Positions 8,224 through 16,238 are shown, counted from the first letter of the stretch. The stretch: 64,000 nt of DNA from Planctomycetota bacterium (GCA_024230295.1 JAAERN010000100.1:1-64000); one strand, 5' to 3'. The notes: generated by a model not told the origin, from the letters alone. Program-made: numbers and translations.

Positions 8224-9987
8224 CTACTCGCTGGCGGGTGGACCAGCTGCGGCTGCCGGCTGATTCTCCGAGAGGTAGGCGATGACACCAGATGCATTCG
8301 CATCGGTGCGACGCTTGGCGAGGTCCAGTGCCGTTGCGCCAGCGTTGTCGGTGGCGCTGAGGTCAGCGCCCTTGGCCTTGAGCAGTTTCAGTTTGTCAAC
8401 AGAGCCATTGGCATGCGAAGCGGCAGCGAGCAGCGGCGTCTGGCCGAGTCGGTTGCGGGCGTCGATCTTGGCCCCCTTGTCGAGCAGTGACTGCATTCCT
8501 TCGATCTTGCCGGTCTTGCACGCATGCATGAGCGGCGTTGAGCCATCGATGCTGTCGTTCGCCTCAATATTCGCACCTGCCTCAAGAAGCAGCACAATTG
8601 ATTTGGGATCACCAAAGCCGGATGCCCAGATGAGGGGCGTGTAGCCAGTGGCGCTTCCGACCGTTTCGACTTGAGCACCAGCGTCGAGCAGATCCTGAAC
8701 CGAAGGAGCCTTGCCAAAGCCACTGGTCCATGCAAGTGCACCGCCGATGAAACTGTCTCGTGTGTTGACGTCCGCGCCGCTATCGATCAGCAATCGAACG
8801 GCGTCGGGGCGTCCGGACGTGCCGGCATGCATCAACGCTGTGCGGCCGACTCGGTCAAGTTGGTTGACGTCAGCACCGCCACCGATAAGCACCGTCATCA
8901 TGCTGACGTTGCCTTCCTTGGCCGCGATCGCCAGCAGCGGTGTGCCGGAATCGTCCGTACCTGCCGCTTTCTCGCCGGACTCGAGTCGGGCGGTCACTTC
9001 GTCCACCTTGCCACGACGGACGAGATTGGCCAGTGACTGGACCCGATTGCTCGGACCGGCCAGGGTGGGCTTCCCGGAAGCCGTAAGTTTCGGATTCGAA
9101 CTGCTCTTGTCGCCCTTCTGCGGACCAACATCGGCCCCGCGACCAACATTGGCGTTCTCGCGAAGCTGGCCACGCTGTGCGGCATCCAGTTTGACGATCG
9201 TGAAGTGCTGTGTCGCCTTCGGGTGATCGAAGTAGAAGGTGATGCGGGAGTTCTTTGCCGTCGCCAGGAACTTGTCCCAGTCAATCTCGACTTCCTGCTT
9301 GGTGCTGGCCTCTTCTGGAAGTTCCCCCTTGAGTATTGCGGGCTGAACGTTGAGCACCTTGAACGGCGTCTCGTCGATCGACTCGAAGACAAGCTTCCCA
9401 TCCGGATTGTCGTTGACACCGATTCGATCCGGCTTCATCGTCACGTAGGCGATGGATTTGCCTTTGACCGGCACCTTCAATTGGGGATACCCATCGATGG
9501 TGAACGTCACAGTCTTGTTGAGGACACGGGCGGTCGGACCACCACGCATGCGAATCGTGACTTCGGTCTCCGCCCCGGGTTCCAACACGGTGTTCTTCTT
9601 GAAGTCGGCAGTCGTGCAACCGCACGAGGCCTTCGCCGAGAGAACAGTGACCGCCGTGTCGCCTGTATTGATCAGCGTGACCGTACCGGCCTTCGTTTCG
9701 CTGGTGGAGAACTCGCCAAGTTCAATGATTGGCGGTTCGGCCTTGATAACGGGAACTCGCTCAGGAGCACCCGCTTGGGGTGGAACGTTGGCTGGTGGCC
9801 GCAGTGCTCCACCAGCTGGACCGCCCGGCTTCGGCACTGGCTTCGGTGCTGGTGCTGGCTTGGGCGCTGGTGCTGGTGCCGGCTTGGGATGGTCCTGACC
9901 CAACGCCGTGGAGGTGGTGAACAACACGGATGTTGCCGTGAGCGTCAGGGCACAGCAGCCCAAGGTCATCGTACGAAATGAGATCAT
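8224..9987 (-). CDS. Secreted DUF1573-ankyrin repeat fusion protein
   Basis: A 587-residue exported protein of unknown role. The ATG at 9987 (GAGGA 8 nt upstream) gives a signal peptide ending near Ala28. A Pro/Ala/Lys low-complexity linker follows (~32-70). Next is a DUF1573-type immunoglobulin-like domain (~85-200) with its hallmark INTGDTAVTVLSAKASCGCT, where the Cys-Gly-Cys is at 122-124. A second beta-rich segment comes next, then about seven ankyrin repeats (~335-575), each with the GADVN- or ALMHA-like consensus. DUF1573 domains are abundant in planctomycetes and Bacteroidetes envelopes; the ankyrin part suggests protein binding outside the cytoplasm. The open frame extends to 10152 but that part lacks coding character. 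Confidence 0.85.
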   Translation of the reverse strand: MISFRTMTLGCCALTLTATSVLFTTSTALGQDHPKPAPAPAPKPAPAPKPVPKPGGPAGGALRPPANVPPQAGAPERVPVIKAEPPIIELGEFSTSETKAGTVTLINTGDTAVTVLSAKASCGCTTADFKKNTVLEPGAETEVTIRMRGGPTARVLNKTVTFTIDGYPQLKVPVKGKSIAYVTMKPDRIGVNDNPDGKLVFESIDETPFKVLNVQPAILKGELPEEASTKQEVEIDWDKFLATAKNSRITFYFDHPKATQHFTIVKLDAAQRGQLRENANVGRGADVGPQKGDKSSSNPKLTASGKPTLAGPSNRVQSLANLVRRGKVDEVTARLESGEKAAGTDDSGTPLLAIAAKEGNVSMMTVLIGGGADVNQLDRVGRTALMHAGTSGRPDAVRLLIDSGADVNTRDSFIGGALAWTSGFGKAPSVQDLLDAGAQVETVGSATGYTPLIWASGFGDPKSIVLLLEAGANIEANDSIDGSTPLMHACKTGKIEGMQSLLDKGAKIDARNRLGQTPLLAAASHANGSVDKLKLLKAKGADLSATDNAGATALDLAKRRTDANASGVIAYLSENQPAAAAGPPASE

Positions 9988-10329
9988 GTGGTTGGTCCTC
10001 AATTGGGGGGCCTTTGGCCCCACGTAACTCTCAGTTGTCACCCACCCTCGGTAAAGCAGCGGGGGCTGGGCAGCCAGCGCGGAACAGGGCAGTCTAGCGA
10101 ATTCAGCGGGACGATCCCGATTTGCAGGGCCACCGAACGACAAGTCGGCCATCCCATTGCCCTGTAGTTTGGCAAACGCTCAGATTTGGCCGACTTTCAG
10201 CCCGATCTACGCGGACTGGCAATCATGGGTTCGATTCCCCGTGCGTCTCCTTTATCGGCCAACTTGGGGGCCCAAATTTGGGGTTGAGCAGGTAGGCTTC
10301 CACATTCCATCCGAAGGAGTTGGATACCA
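9988..10329. other. Divergent intergenic region with a tRNA-3'-end-like motif
   Basis: This 342-nt gap separates the divergent DUF1573-ankyrin and Memo-like genes, so both promoters should lie here, though I cannot pick a convincing -35/-10 pair. At about 10227-10250 on the plus strand the text ATGGGTTCGATTCCCC followed by GTGCGTCTCC looks like a tRNA or tmRNA T-arm and acceptor end. The T-stem pairs only three base pairs and no matching 5' half (GGAGACG) is found upstream. I see no complete RNA gene here. Confidence 0.4.
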
Positions 10330-11532
10330 ATGGATTCCGATGCTGCAACTCGCCCGCCCCACATCGAACGACCGCACCTGAGGCGGGTACTCCCCCGCCC
10401 AGTTTCAGATGGCTCCAACCAAGGAATGGCCCTTCAGGATCCATTCATGCTGATGCCCCAGACGATGGTGGTGCCCACGGCCTTTGGCCCAGCCCTCCAG
10501 CATCTCAATGGCGAATGGACGATCGAGGAACTCGCAACCAACCTCAAGGCCCCTCCAGAGGCGTTAGAGAGTTTGGTGGCCAAACTGGATGAACTCGGTT
10601 TGCTTTGGGGCCCCACAGCCGAAGATCTGGAACAGGCCCGCCGTGAGGAAATCCAGAGCGACGGATGCCTACCGATGCGTCAAAGCGGCATGCTCGGAGA
10701 GAGCGAGGACGAGTGCCGCGCCACGCTTGATACATGGATGAAGGAAGCCGAGGACCCTGAAGTCGAGTTTGAAGTCCGCGGACTGTTCTCGCCTCGATTC
10801 GACTTTCCTGCTGCGGCGAACGTCTATGCGGGCACGTATCACGCCATCGCAGGCGGAGAATTCGACCGCGTACTGGTATTGGGAAATAACCAACTCGGCT
10901 TCGGGGACGGTGTCGTCGGAACCCGCTGGGGATTCCAAAGTCCTTTGGGACGGCTCTTGCCTGACACAGCGTTCATCGATGCGATGGAGTCGCGACTGGG
11001 CGACGCACTGTTCAACGACCAACTCGATCACATTGCCAGCCACGGCATCGAAATGCAGGTGCCATGGCTCCAGTTTTGCCTCGGCGAACCAAAGATCTTT
11101 GGATGCCTCATGCCGGACCCGCTCGACACTCCGATCGATGAGAGCAACATGGTCACGGCAACCGACTTCATAGATGCCGCCCAAAGCGTCATCAAAGATC
11201 TTCCAGGCCGCACGCTCGTCGTCGCTACAGGTGATCTCAGCCAAATCGGCCCTCAATTTGGCGAACCGCGGCCAATCGACGAGCAGCGGAGATTCGAAGC
11301 CGAGCGCGCCGATCGCGAACTGCTCTCCAAGTTCACGGGTGGTGACGCGGATGCGTTTGTCGCTGCGGTCAAATGGAACGCCAATGCAAATCGATGGAGC
11401 GGCGTCGGTGCCATGTCAGGCCTACTCGGTGTCCTGCAACCGTCTCATGTGGAACTGATCGACTACTGCCAGCATCCGCTGGACGAGGAGGGCACCGCCA
11501 TGATTGCATCCGCGGGGCTCGTCGTGGGCTGA
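10330..11532 (+). CDS. Memo-like (AmmeMemoRadiSam B) protein lacking the metal-site residues
   Basis: 400-residue protein with an N-terminal ~105-residue winged-helix-like segment (NGEWTIEELATNLKAPPEAL) and a C-terminal Memo/class III dioxygenase-like fold (~150-400). The fold is recognised from ANVYAGTYHAI, ASHGIEMQVPWLQF (compare HSIEMHLPY in human MEMO1), VVATGDLSQIGPQFG and the closing GVGAMSGLLG. The MEMO1 metal or active-site residues His49, His81 and Cys244 correspond to Arg156 (SPRFDF instead of SPHAGY), Asn/Gln at 186-188 (GNNQLG instead of GPSHHV) and Ser304. Enzymatic function is therefore doubtful and a binding role is more likely. An AAGGAG about 10 nt before the ATG supports this start. 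Its TGA shares one base with the dtd ATG. No AMMECR1 or radical-SAM partner is visible. Confidence 0.75.
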   Translation: MDSDAATRPPHIERPHLRRVLPRPVSDGSNQGMALQDPFMLMPQTMVVPTAFGPALQHLNGEWTIEELATNLKAPPEALESLVAKLDELGLLWGPTAEDLEQARREEIQSDGCLPMRQSGMLGESEDECRATLDTWMKEAEDPEVEFEVRGLFSPRFDFPAAANVYAGTYHAIAGGEFDRVLVLGNNQLGFGDGVVGTRWGFQSPLGRLLPDTAFIDAMESRLGDALFNDQLDHIASHGIEMQVPWLQFCLGEPKIFGCLMPDPLDTPIDESNMVTATDFIDAAQSVIKDLPGRTLVVATGDLSQIGPQFGEPRPIDEQRRFEAERADRELLSKFTGGDADAFVAAVKWNANANRWSGVGAMSGLLGVLQPSHVELIDYCQHPLDEEGTAMIASAGLVVG

Positions 11533-11984
11533 TGATCTGCGTTGTGCAGCGAGTGTCGTCGGCTTCTGTTGAAGTCGAATCGCCCCAACACAAGTCATCG
11601 ATTAAAAGCGGGTTACTCGTTCTTGCAGCAGCCGAGCCGTCGGATGATGACGCGGTGATTACGTGGACAGTGAATAAACTCGTCAACCTACGGATCTTCG
11701 CCGACGACTCCGGACGCATGAATCGGTCGGTGCAGGATATCGAAGGTGAGGTCCTGCTCATCAGCCAATTCACCCTCGCAGGAAACTGCAACAAGGGGCA
11801 TCGACCGAGTTTCATCGGTGCAGCACCACCAGAGCAGGCCGCACCCATGATCGAGCAACTGGGACGGGGGATTCGGTCGACCGGGGTGCCGGTCCAGACA
11901 GGTGTTTTCGGAGCCACCATGCGAGTGACCTCGGTCAACGAAGGCCCTGTCACGATTATCGTGCAGCGGACCGATGATCGCTGA
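11532..11984 (+). CDS. dtd: D-aminoacyl-tRNA deacylase
   Basis: Hydrolyses D-amino acids and glycine mischarged on tRNA, a proofreading step. At 150 residues it has normal length. Family signatures are the start MICVVQRVSSASV, the SQFTLAGNCNKGHRPSF block containing the catalytic-site loop, and the C-terminal TGVFGATMRV followed by NEGPVTI, the Gly-cisPro motif. The frame is open upstream to 11373, but the ATG at 11532 overlaps the stop codon of the Memo-like gene (TGATG), indicating translational coupling. A strong terminator follows. Confidence 0.95.
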   Translation: MICVVQRVSSASVEVESPQHKSSIKSGLLVLAAAEPSDDDAVITWTVNKLVNLRIFADDSGRMNRSVQDIEGEVLLISQFTLAGNCNKGHRPSFIGAAPPEQAAPMIEQLGRGIRSTGVPVQTGVFGATMRVTSVNEGPVTIIVQRTDDR

Positions 11985-12117
11985 GAAGAGGTCTGCAAGG
12001 CCGTTTGGCGACTTCTGCGGCCGGGGCACCGACATTCTTTGTCTTTTTTCGTCCCGCCGGGGAACCCGCCGACCTCGGCAAGCGAACTAGAGACTGTAAC
12101 CAAGCCCCCCCCACAAG

Positions 12118-12156
12118 GAGCCTGTACGTTGGCGGTCAACGGCGGGCTCTTTTTTT
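12118..12156 (+). terminator. Rho-independent terminator of the memo-dtd operon
   Basis: A two-part stem (outer GAGCC/GGCTC, inner CGTTG/CAACG) is followed directly by seven T residues on the plus strand. It lies about 135 nt after dtd and just before the convergent UDG gene. Confidence 0.75.
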
Positions 12157-12163
12157 GCCTTGG

Positions 12164-12814
12164 TCAATGTGCGAGCAGTGCCATCACGGCCTGCATGTCC
12201 TGCCACATCTGGCCCCGCACCTCTGCCGTGTAGTTCCTGAGCAGGAACGCGGGATGGAAGGTCGGCATCACCGGGATTTCCAGATCCCCCTCCGGATCCT
12301 GCCACACCCCCATGTGGCCTCTGAGGCGGGTAATCCCGTCGTGCGTCTGAAGGAGCAACTTCGAAGCCGGCCCACCGAGGGCGACGATGACCGATGGTCG
12401 AATTCGCCGCAACTGCTCATACAGCCAGGGCGTCGCCTGAGCGACTTCATCAGGGAGTGGATTGCGGTTGCCCGGGGGCCGAGCCTTGAGAACATTGCAG
12501 ATATAGACCTCTTCCCGCTCCAAGCCCATGGCCTTGATGATCTCGTCGAGTTTCCGCCCTGCGGGACCGACAAATGGTCTTCCCTGTCGGTCCTCATCGG
12601 CCCCCGGCGCTTCGCCGACAAAGACAAGGCTTGAATTTGGATCTCCCTCTCCGAATACACACGCTGTCGCTGCGGAAAGACTCTCACTGAATGGGAATGC
12701 GGCCTCGACCTCTCGCTGCAAGTCGTCCAACGAATCGCCCAGAACGGTCGATGAAATAGTCTCCACAGGCGCAGCACACTCGCTTGGCAATGGCATGCAC
12801 GACACACCGAGCAT
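12164..12814 (-). CDS. Family-4-type uracil-DNA glycosylase without the Fe-S cluster cysteines
   Basis: Removes uracil (from cytosine deamination) from DNA. From the ATG at 12814 the protein is 216 residues. Motif 1 GEAPGADEDRQGRPFVG (67-83) and the C-terminal motif FHPAFLLRN (186-194) are intact and typical of family 4 (UDGa). In that family four cysteines hold a [4Fe-4S] cluster: a CxxC near the N-terminus, one in VVKCRPP, and one ~15 residues later. Here the equivalents read EAAFPF, VLKARPP (Ala111) and QATPW (about Ala127), so all four are gone. Cys52 and Cys107 do not align with ligands. The frame continues upstream to a TTG at 12988 that adds no family match. Catalytic residues look intact, so activity is plausible. 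Confidence 0.85.
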   Translation of the reverse strand: MLGVSCMPLPSECAAPVETISSTVLGDSLDDLQREVEAAFPFSESLSAATACVFGEGDPNSSLVFVGEAPGADEDRQGRPFVGPAGRKLDEIIKAMGLEREEVYICNVLKARPPGNRNPLPDEVAQATPWLYEQLRRIRPSVIVALGGPASKLLLQTHDGITRLRGHMGVWQDPEGDLEIPVMPTFHPAFLLRNYTAEVRGQMWQDMQAVMALLAH

Positions 12815-13071
12815 GGCGTCAGACCGCGCGAGAAGGCGGTGCCGCGGGGATGCCTCTAAAGCAGCTTTTTTTTGAGTTCGCAAACAGTGTCTCCGCGACA
12901 AGTTCCGCCAGATAGAAGCACCGGCAATTACATGATATTGCCTCAGTTTCAAGATCAGGGGTTGCCAAATGATCGACTTCGGCAACAATGCACACTAGAT
13001 CTCAAAGATGCTGCCATGGACGGGTTCAGGGGCTTTGTGGGCCCCTCAGCGTCGGCGAATGAAGGTGTGGA

Positions 13072-13644
13072 ATGGATTCAACAATGACAGCACAGCCTCC
13101 GATCAGCGGGCTTCAGCCGTACAGCATGCTGCTGTATCGTGGCCCAATTCATCCGGAGTTCTTCAGTATTGCCGGGCGGCGTCAAACGACACACCCGGAC
13201 TTCGATTTTGAGACATGGGTCTTTCCTGGCGGGCATGTCATCCGATTTGAGCATGCCACGACGACTCTGTGCGAGGTCGTCACTGACGATGTCACAGATC
13301 TTCCCGATCGAGGGCTCGTCACGACCATGCCCTGCTCAGGCGAGCGAGACTTTGAAGAAATCTTCGGAGATCGTATTACGTTCGTCACATCTATCCAGAC
13401 TGAGACGCTTTCGGATCACCTGTACCTGAGCACCTATCAGGAAATGCTCGAACACGGCGAAGATCCGGCGTGCCTCATGACCACGTGGCAGACAGACAAC
13501 AATCATCCCAGCCTCTCACTGGTGGAATTCCAACGGTATTCCGATCAGGTTCACGTGCAGGCCTACCACCTCCGGGGCGATGGCCTCATGGTGCTCCGCA
13601 CGCAGTCGATCCTTCAGGCTGGAGTCGAGGAAGAGGAAGACTGA
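13072..13644 (+). CDS. Conserved hypothetical protein, possibly DUF2617-like
   Basis: 190-residue soluble acidic protein with no signal peptide or membrane segment. It contains YSMLLYRGPIHPEFFSIAG near the start, a central stretch rich in beta-strand residues with DLPDRGLVTTMPCSGERD, and an acidic tail (EEEED). The overall shape, a small protein with an early HPE-F motif, reminds me of DUF2617 proteins of planctomycetes, but I cannot confirm this. ATG at 13072 follows AAGG at a suitable distance; ATG 13084 is an alternative. A perfect hairpin terminator follows, so it is probably a single-gene unit divergent from the UDG gene. Confidence 0.75.
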   Translation: MDSTMTAQPPISGLQPYSMLLYRGPIHPEFFSIAGRRQTTHPDFDFETWVFPGGHVIRFEHATTTLCEVVTDDVTDLPDRGLVTTMPCSGERDFEEIFGDRITFVTSIQTETLSDHLYLSTYQEMLEHGEDPACLMTTWQTDNNHPSLSLVEFQRYSDQVHVQAYHLRGDGLMVLRTQSILQAGVEEEED

Positions 13645-13669
13645 ACCCAAACTCTGCAGACCTACAACA

Positions 13670-13703
13670 AAGGGGCCGCGGCGCACGCTGCGGCCCCTTG
13701 TTC
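13670..13703 (+). terminator. Rho-independent terminator
   Basis: A perfect 10-bp stem AAGGGGCCGC / GCGGCCCCTT is followed by TTGTTCTTTCC on the plus strand, 26 nt after the stop of the hypothetical gene. Confidence 0.75.
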
Positions 13704-13787
13704 TTTCCCCAGCAACCACTCGCCGCTGTACCATCGAAACGGCTCGCGGCCAAACTCTCCCGAGTGCCGCAGTCCTGGAGGTGATCC

Positions 13788-14963
13788 ATGTGCGAGCGTC
13801 CCCCGGCCACATCCGTCGAAGAGATTCAATTCGAAAGCGTGTTTCGATACGGATCACTTCTGAAAGCAATCGGCTCGGCACTCAACCCGGGTCGTATCGG
13901 CATCGGCATGGTGGTGCTTGCGCTGCTGGTAGGTGGTGGGCAGATGTGGGACGCCGCGACTGTATCCGACCAGGCGGACAATCTTCTGGTTCCGTTCGGC
14001 AGCACGGTTCAGTGGGTCGACAAAGCAATCGGAGAGATCGTGACTGCGACGGTTGAACTTGACGCCGCGCAATTCACCAGCAGTACCCGGGATCTGCTCT
14101 GGGGCACGCCACTACGGCTGTGGGGTTCGGGACACCAATGGTTCGTCATTCTGTTCGGCCTTTGGACCGCCGCGGTGCTCGCGTTTGGCGGCGGACTGCT
14201 CTGCCGCATGGAAGCTGTTTCGATCGCCACCAATGATGCGCCGAGACTAAACCCCGCGCTCGCCATGGTGATCCCACGGTGGCCCGCATTCTTTGGCGCC
14301 TTGATCACACCGCTCGCTCTGGCAGGCCTTCTCTCGATCATTCTGATCGTGTTCGGTTTCGTGCTGTTCAACATTCCGGCAATCGACATCATCGGTGGAT
14401 TGCTCTACGGGATCGCGCTGCTCTTTGGGCTGGGCATCGCGATGCTGGTGCTCGGATTCATCGTCTCGGGGCTGCTGCTGCTTCCAGTCGTGGCAACTGA
14501 GAACTGCGACGGTGCCGATGCCATGCATCGCGCGATTGCATACGTCGTCGCCAAGCCCCTCACGTGGATGCTCTACCTATTCACCATCATTCTTGGTCTT
14601 GCGCTTGGGCTCCTGCTCGTCCGCGGTGTCGGGAACTTCACGGTAGCGCTCACGAGCGAACTGGCAGGCGTATGGACCCCGGCCGACATGATGCAGCAAG
14701 TGGTGGCTATCGCCCAAGGCGGAGAAGCCCCGGATCTGTCATGGCACGTCCGCTGGACCGTCGGCCTTGTCGCCTTCTGGACCAGTCTGGTGAATTGGGC
14801 GATCGGCGGATGGATGGTCGCCTATCTCATGGCCGCTTCAACCCGAGCCTACCTGCTACTCAGGCGATCGTGCGATGCGCAGGACGAGCGTGAAATCTGG
14901 TGGCCGGGCCTCATTCGCGGAACGTTGGCTCCTGAGCCTCCGCAGGTGGGCGACGACTCCTAG
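13788..14963 (+). CDS. Multi-pass membrane protein of unknown function
   Basis: 391-residue integral membrane protein. Hydrophobic segments are visible at about 37-53 (GMVVLALLVGGG), 118-138 (WFVILFGLWTAAVLAF), 165-190 (ALITPLALAGLLSIILIVFG), 195-215, 218-240 (GLGIAMLVLGFIVSGLLLLP), 262-285 (MLYLFTIILGLALGLLLV) and 325-350. A soluble N-terminal stretch starts with SVEEIQFESVFRY. GGAGGTG 6 nt before the ATG fixes the start. I recognise no catalytic or transporter motif. Similar proteins occur next to housekeeping genes in Phycisphaerae, but no function can be assigned. Confidence 0.8.
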   Translation: MCERPPATSVEEIQFESVFRYGSLLKAIGSALNPGRIGIGMVVLALLVGGGQMWDAATVSDQADNLLVPFGSTVQWVDKAIGEIVTATVELDAAQFTSSTRDLLWGTPLRLWGSGHQWFVILFGLWTAAVLAFGGGLLCRMEAVSIATNDAPRLNPALAMVIPRWPAFFGALITPLALAGLLSIILIVFGFVLFNIPAIDIIGGLLYGIALLFGLGIAMLVLGFIVSGLLLLPVVATENCDGADAMHRAIAYVVAKPLTWMLYLFTIILGLALGLLLVRGVGNFTVALTSELAGVWTPADMMQQVVAIAQGGEAPDLSWHVRWTVGLVAFWTSLVNWAIGGWMVAYLMAASTRAYLLLRRSCDAQDEREIWWPGLIRGTLAPEPPQVGDDS

Positions 14964-15032
14964 CGGGACGCTCATAACCCTGGTGGTCTGATCTTGGCGA
15001 TCTTCCGCCCTGATCGCTCAACATCAAACTCG

Positions 15033-15383
15033 TCAGCGTTCTTTCGTTACCTGCCTCATACTCGACGCAATCAGAAGCACCCCCGCGATTGCTGAAATGC
15101 CGAAGAAGATGTTCGCCACGATGTGCCAGTCGAGCGCGATCATGGCACCCCACGAGACGAACATTACAACGCCGCCGATGCACGCTTTCCAGAATGAAAG
15201 CCCAACGCCAACGGCCGAAGCACCGATCGCAATGAAGATCCCGATTTCGCTGGGTGTCAGTGGTTGCTCTGACGCGGGCTCATCGCCCACGAGATGGGCA
15301 AGCAGAAAGAACCCGAAGAACGCCACGTAGAACACACCAAGCCCACGGCCAATCCAAAGAAGAACGTGCGGCATCCAGATCAT
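15033..15383 (-). CDS. Small multi-pass membrane protein
   Basis: 116 residues with four hydrophobic segments (about 7-28, 45-62, 64-84, 86-106) and a short basic tail (MRQVTKER). The ATG at 15383 overlaps the stop of the upstream PspC-domain gene (ATGA), so the two are translationally coupled and probably work together. A longer open frame runs up to 15713 but crosses the PspC gene in another frame and is not supported. No family recognised. Confidence 0.7.
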   Translation of the reverse strand: MIWMPHVLLWIGRGLGVFYVAFFGFFLLAHLVGDEPASEQPLTPSEIGIFIAIGASAVGVGLSFWKACIGGVVMFVSWGAMIALDWHIVANIFFGISAIAGVLLIASSMRQVTKER

Positions 15384-15595
15384 GGATCTAGTGGCATCAA
15401 TATCCACAAAATGATGTAGACCAGTATTCCTGGAAACGCGACCGACAGGAGCGATATCAGCAGATACACAATCCGAACGAGCGTCGGATCCCAACCGAGC
15501 TGGTTGGCAATCCCTCCACACACGCCTGCGATCACACGATTTTGAGATGTTCGATGAAGTTGCACGCGACAACAATACCACGCCAATTGCGTCAT
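15380..15595 (-). CDS. PspC-domain membrane protein
   Basis: 71 residues. The PspC domain spans about 12-71: LHRTSQNRVIAGVCGGIANQLG with the hallmark GVCGGIA, then a single hydrophobic helix (LISLLSVAFPGILVYIILWILMP). PspC-family proteins sense or respond to envelope stress. The ATG at 15595 has no clear ribosome site; a GTG at VQLHRT (giving 60 residues) is a possible alternative. It overlaps the downstream small membrane protein gene by 4 nt. Confidence 0.8.
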   Translation of the reverse strand: MTQLAWYCCRVQLHRTSQNRVIAGVCGGIANQLGWDPTLVRIVYLLISLLSVAFPGILVYIILWILMPLDP

Positions 15596-15678
15596 CGAGA
15601 CAACGAGCCGATGTGACCCCGTACCACGGGCGGCGATGGTCGGTCTGCATGCTGGCCACCAATGGAAAGGGCCCCACG

Positions 15679-15943
15679 ATGACCACCTGCTGTGCCGAAG
15701 TTAAAGCCGCCATTCAGCACGCCAACCGACACTTCGAGCGGTGCCTCTCCGAAGCCGATCTGGACACACTGACGGGCATGTCAAGAGACTTATCGCAACT
15801 CCTACAGGCGAGCCTTTGACACGCTCTCGAACCTGTTCACCAACGGGTCGGAGATTCCCGAAGACCGCGAGAACGCTGCGTTCTCGGTTCGCGTCCTGCT
15901 CGGGACCCACTGTCTCTCAAGCCATCGGCTCGACGACCACTAG
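15679..15943 (+). pseudogene. Small gene with a probable +1 frameshift
   Basis: The first frame opens at ATG 15679 (MTTCCAEVKAAIQHANRHF) and runs 46 residues to a TGA at 15817. From about 15800 the +1 frame reads SYRRAFDTLSNLFTNGSEIP and continues through RVLLGTHCLSSHRLDDH to TAG at 15941-15943. Both halves have G/C-rich third positions like the neighbouring genes (roughly 65% and 80% by eye), while the unused frames do not. The switch lies somewhere in 15775-15805. It may be a decayed gene, a sequencing indel or a programmed shift. No family recognised. Confidence 0.45.
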
Positions 15944-16011
15944 GCAGCGGCAAACGTCACGCAAGTAGCTGCTGCCCTTTGAGATGGACTGCCCCGCCAA
16001 AACGACCGCGA

Positions 16012-16035
16012 GTCGCCAACTTCGAAACTGGCGAC
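16012..16035 (-). terminator. Hairpin downstream of tRNA-Asn
   Basis: A 7-bp stem GTCGCCA/TGGCGAC lies about 20 nt past the tRNA-Asn 3' end on the minus strand. The T-tract after it (GGTCGTTTTGG) is offset, so this is a weak terminator call. Confidence 0.4.
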
Positions 16036-16053
16036 CCGCTGGTTAGCAGAAAG

Positions 16054-16126
16054 CTCCCCCGGCTGGACTCGAACCAGCAACCTAGCGGTTAACAGCCGCT
16101 CGCTCTACCAATTGAGCTACAGGGGA
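16054..16126 (-). tRNA. tRNA-Asn (anticodon GTT)
   Basis: A 73-nt cloverleaf on the minus strand. It has acceptor TCCCCTG paired with CGGGGGA (one T-G wobble), D-arm AGCTCAATTGGTAGAGC, anticodon loop CTGTTAA with GTT, and T-arm CTGGTTCGAGTCCAG. The discriminator is G. CCA is not encoded. Confidence 0.95.
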
Positions 16127-16210
16127 TCTGAGATGTTGCCCGCCTAGAGGGGCCAAAGCGGGCAGGACGGCACAGAATACTGACATGATGCCCCCGTAGC
16201 AATCCGTGGC

Positions 16211-16238
16211 TTGACATTCTCCGAAGGCCCCCTATCCT
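16211..16238 (+). promoter_or_regulatory. Sigma-70 promoter of rpmE
   Basis: TTGACA at 16211-16216 and TATCCT at 16233-16238 are separated by 16 nt. The expected start site near 16245 gives a leader of about 40 nt before the rpmE ATG. The same hexamers and spacing occur upstream of rplM. Confidence 0.65.

Noticed and set aside
9205-9981. 258-codon plus-strand frame with a Trp/Cys/Leu-rich repeat
   Set aside because: Antisense to the signal and linker region of the DUF1573-ankyrin gene; the repeat comes from the Pro/Ala/Lys codons opposite.
10227-10250. A complete tmRNA or tRNA gene
   Set aside because: Only the 3' T-arm/acceptor-like part can be seen; the T-stem is imperfect and no paired 5' end exists.
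15741-15968. 75-codon plus-strand frame overlapping the frameshifted gene
   Set aside because: Ser/Arg/Thr-rich with poor third-position composition; a shadow of the two better half-frames.
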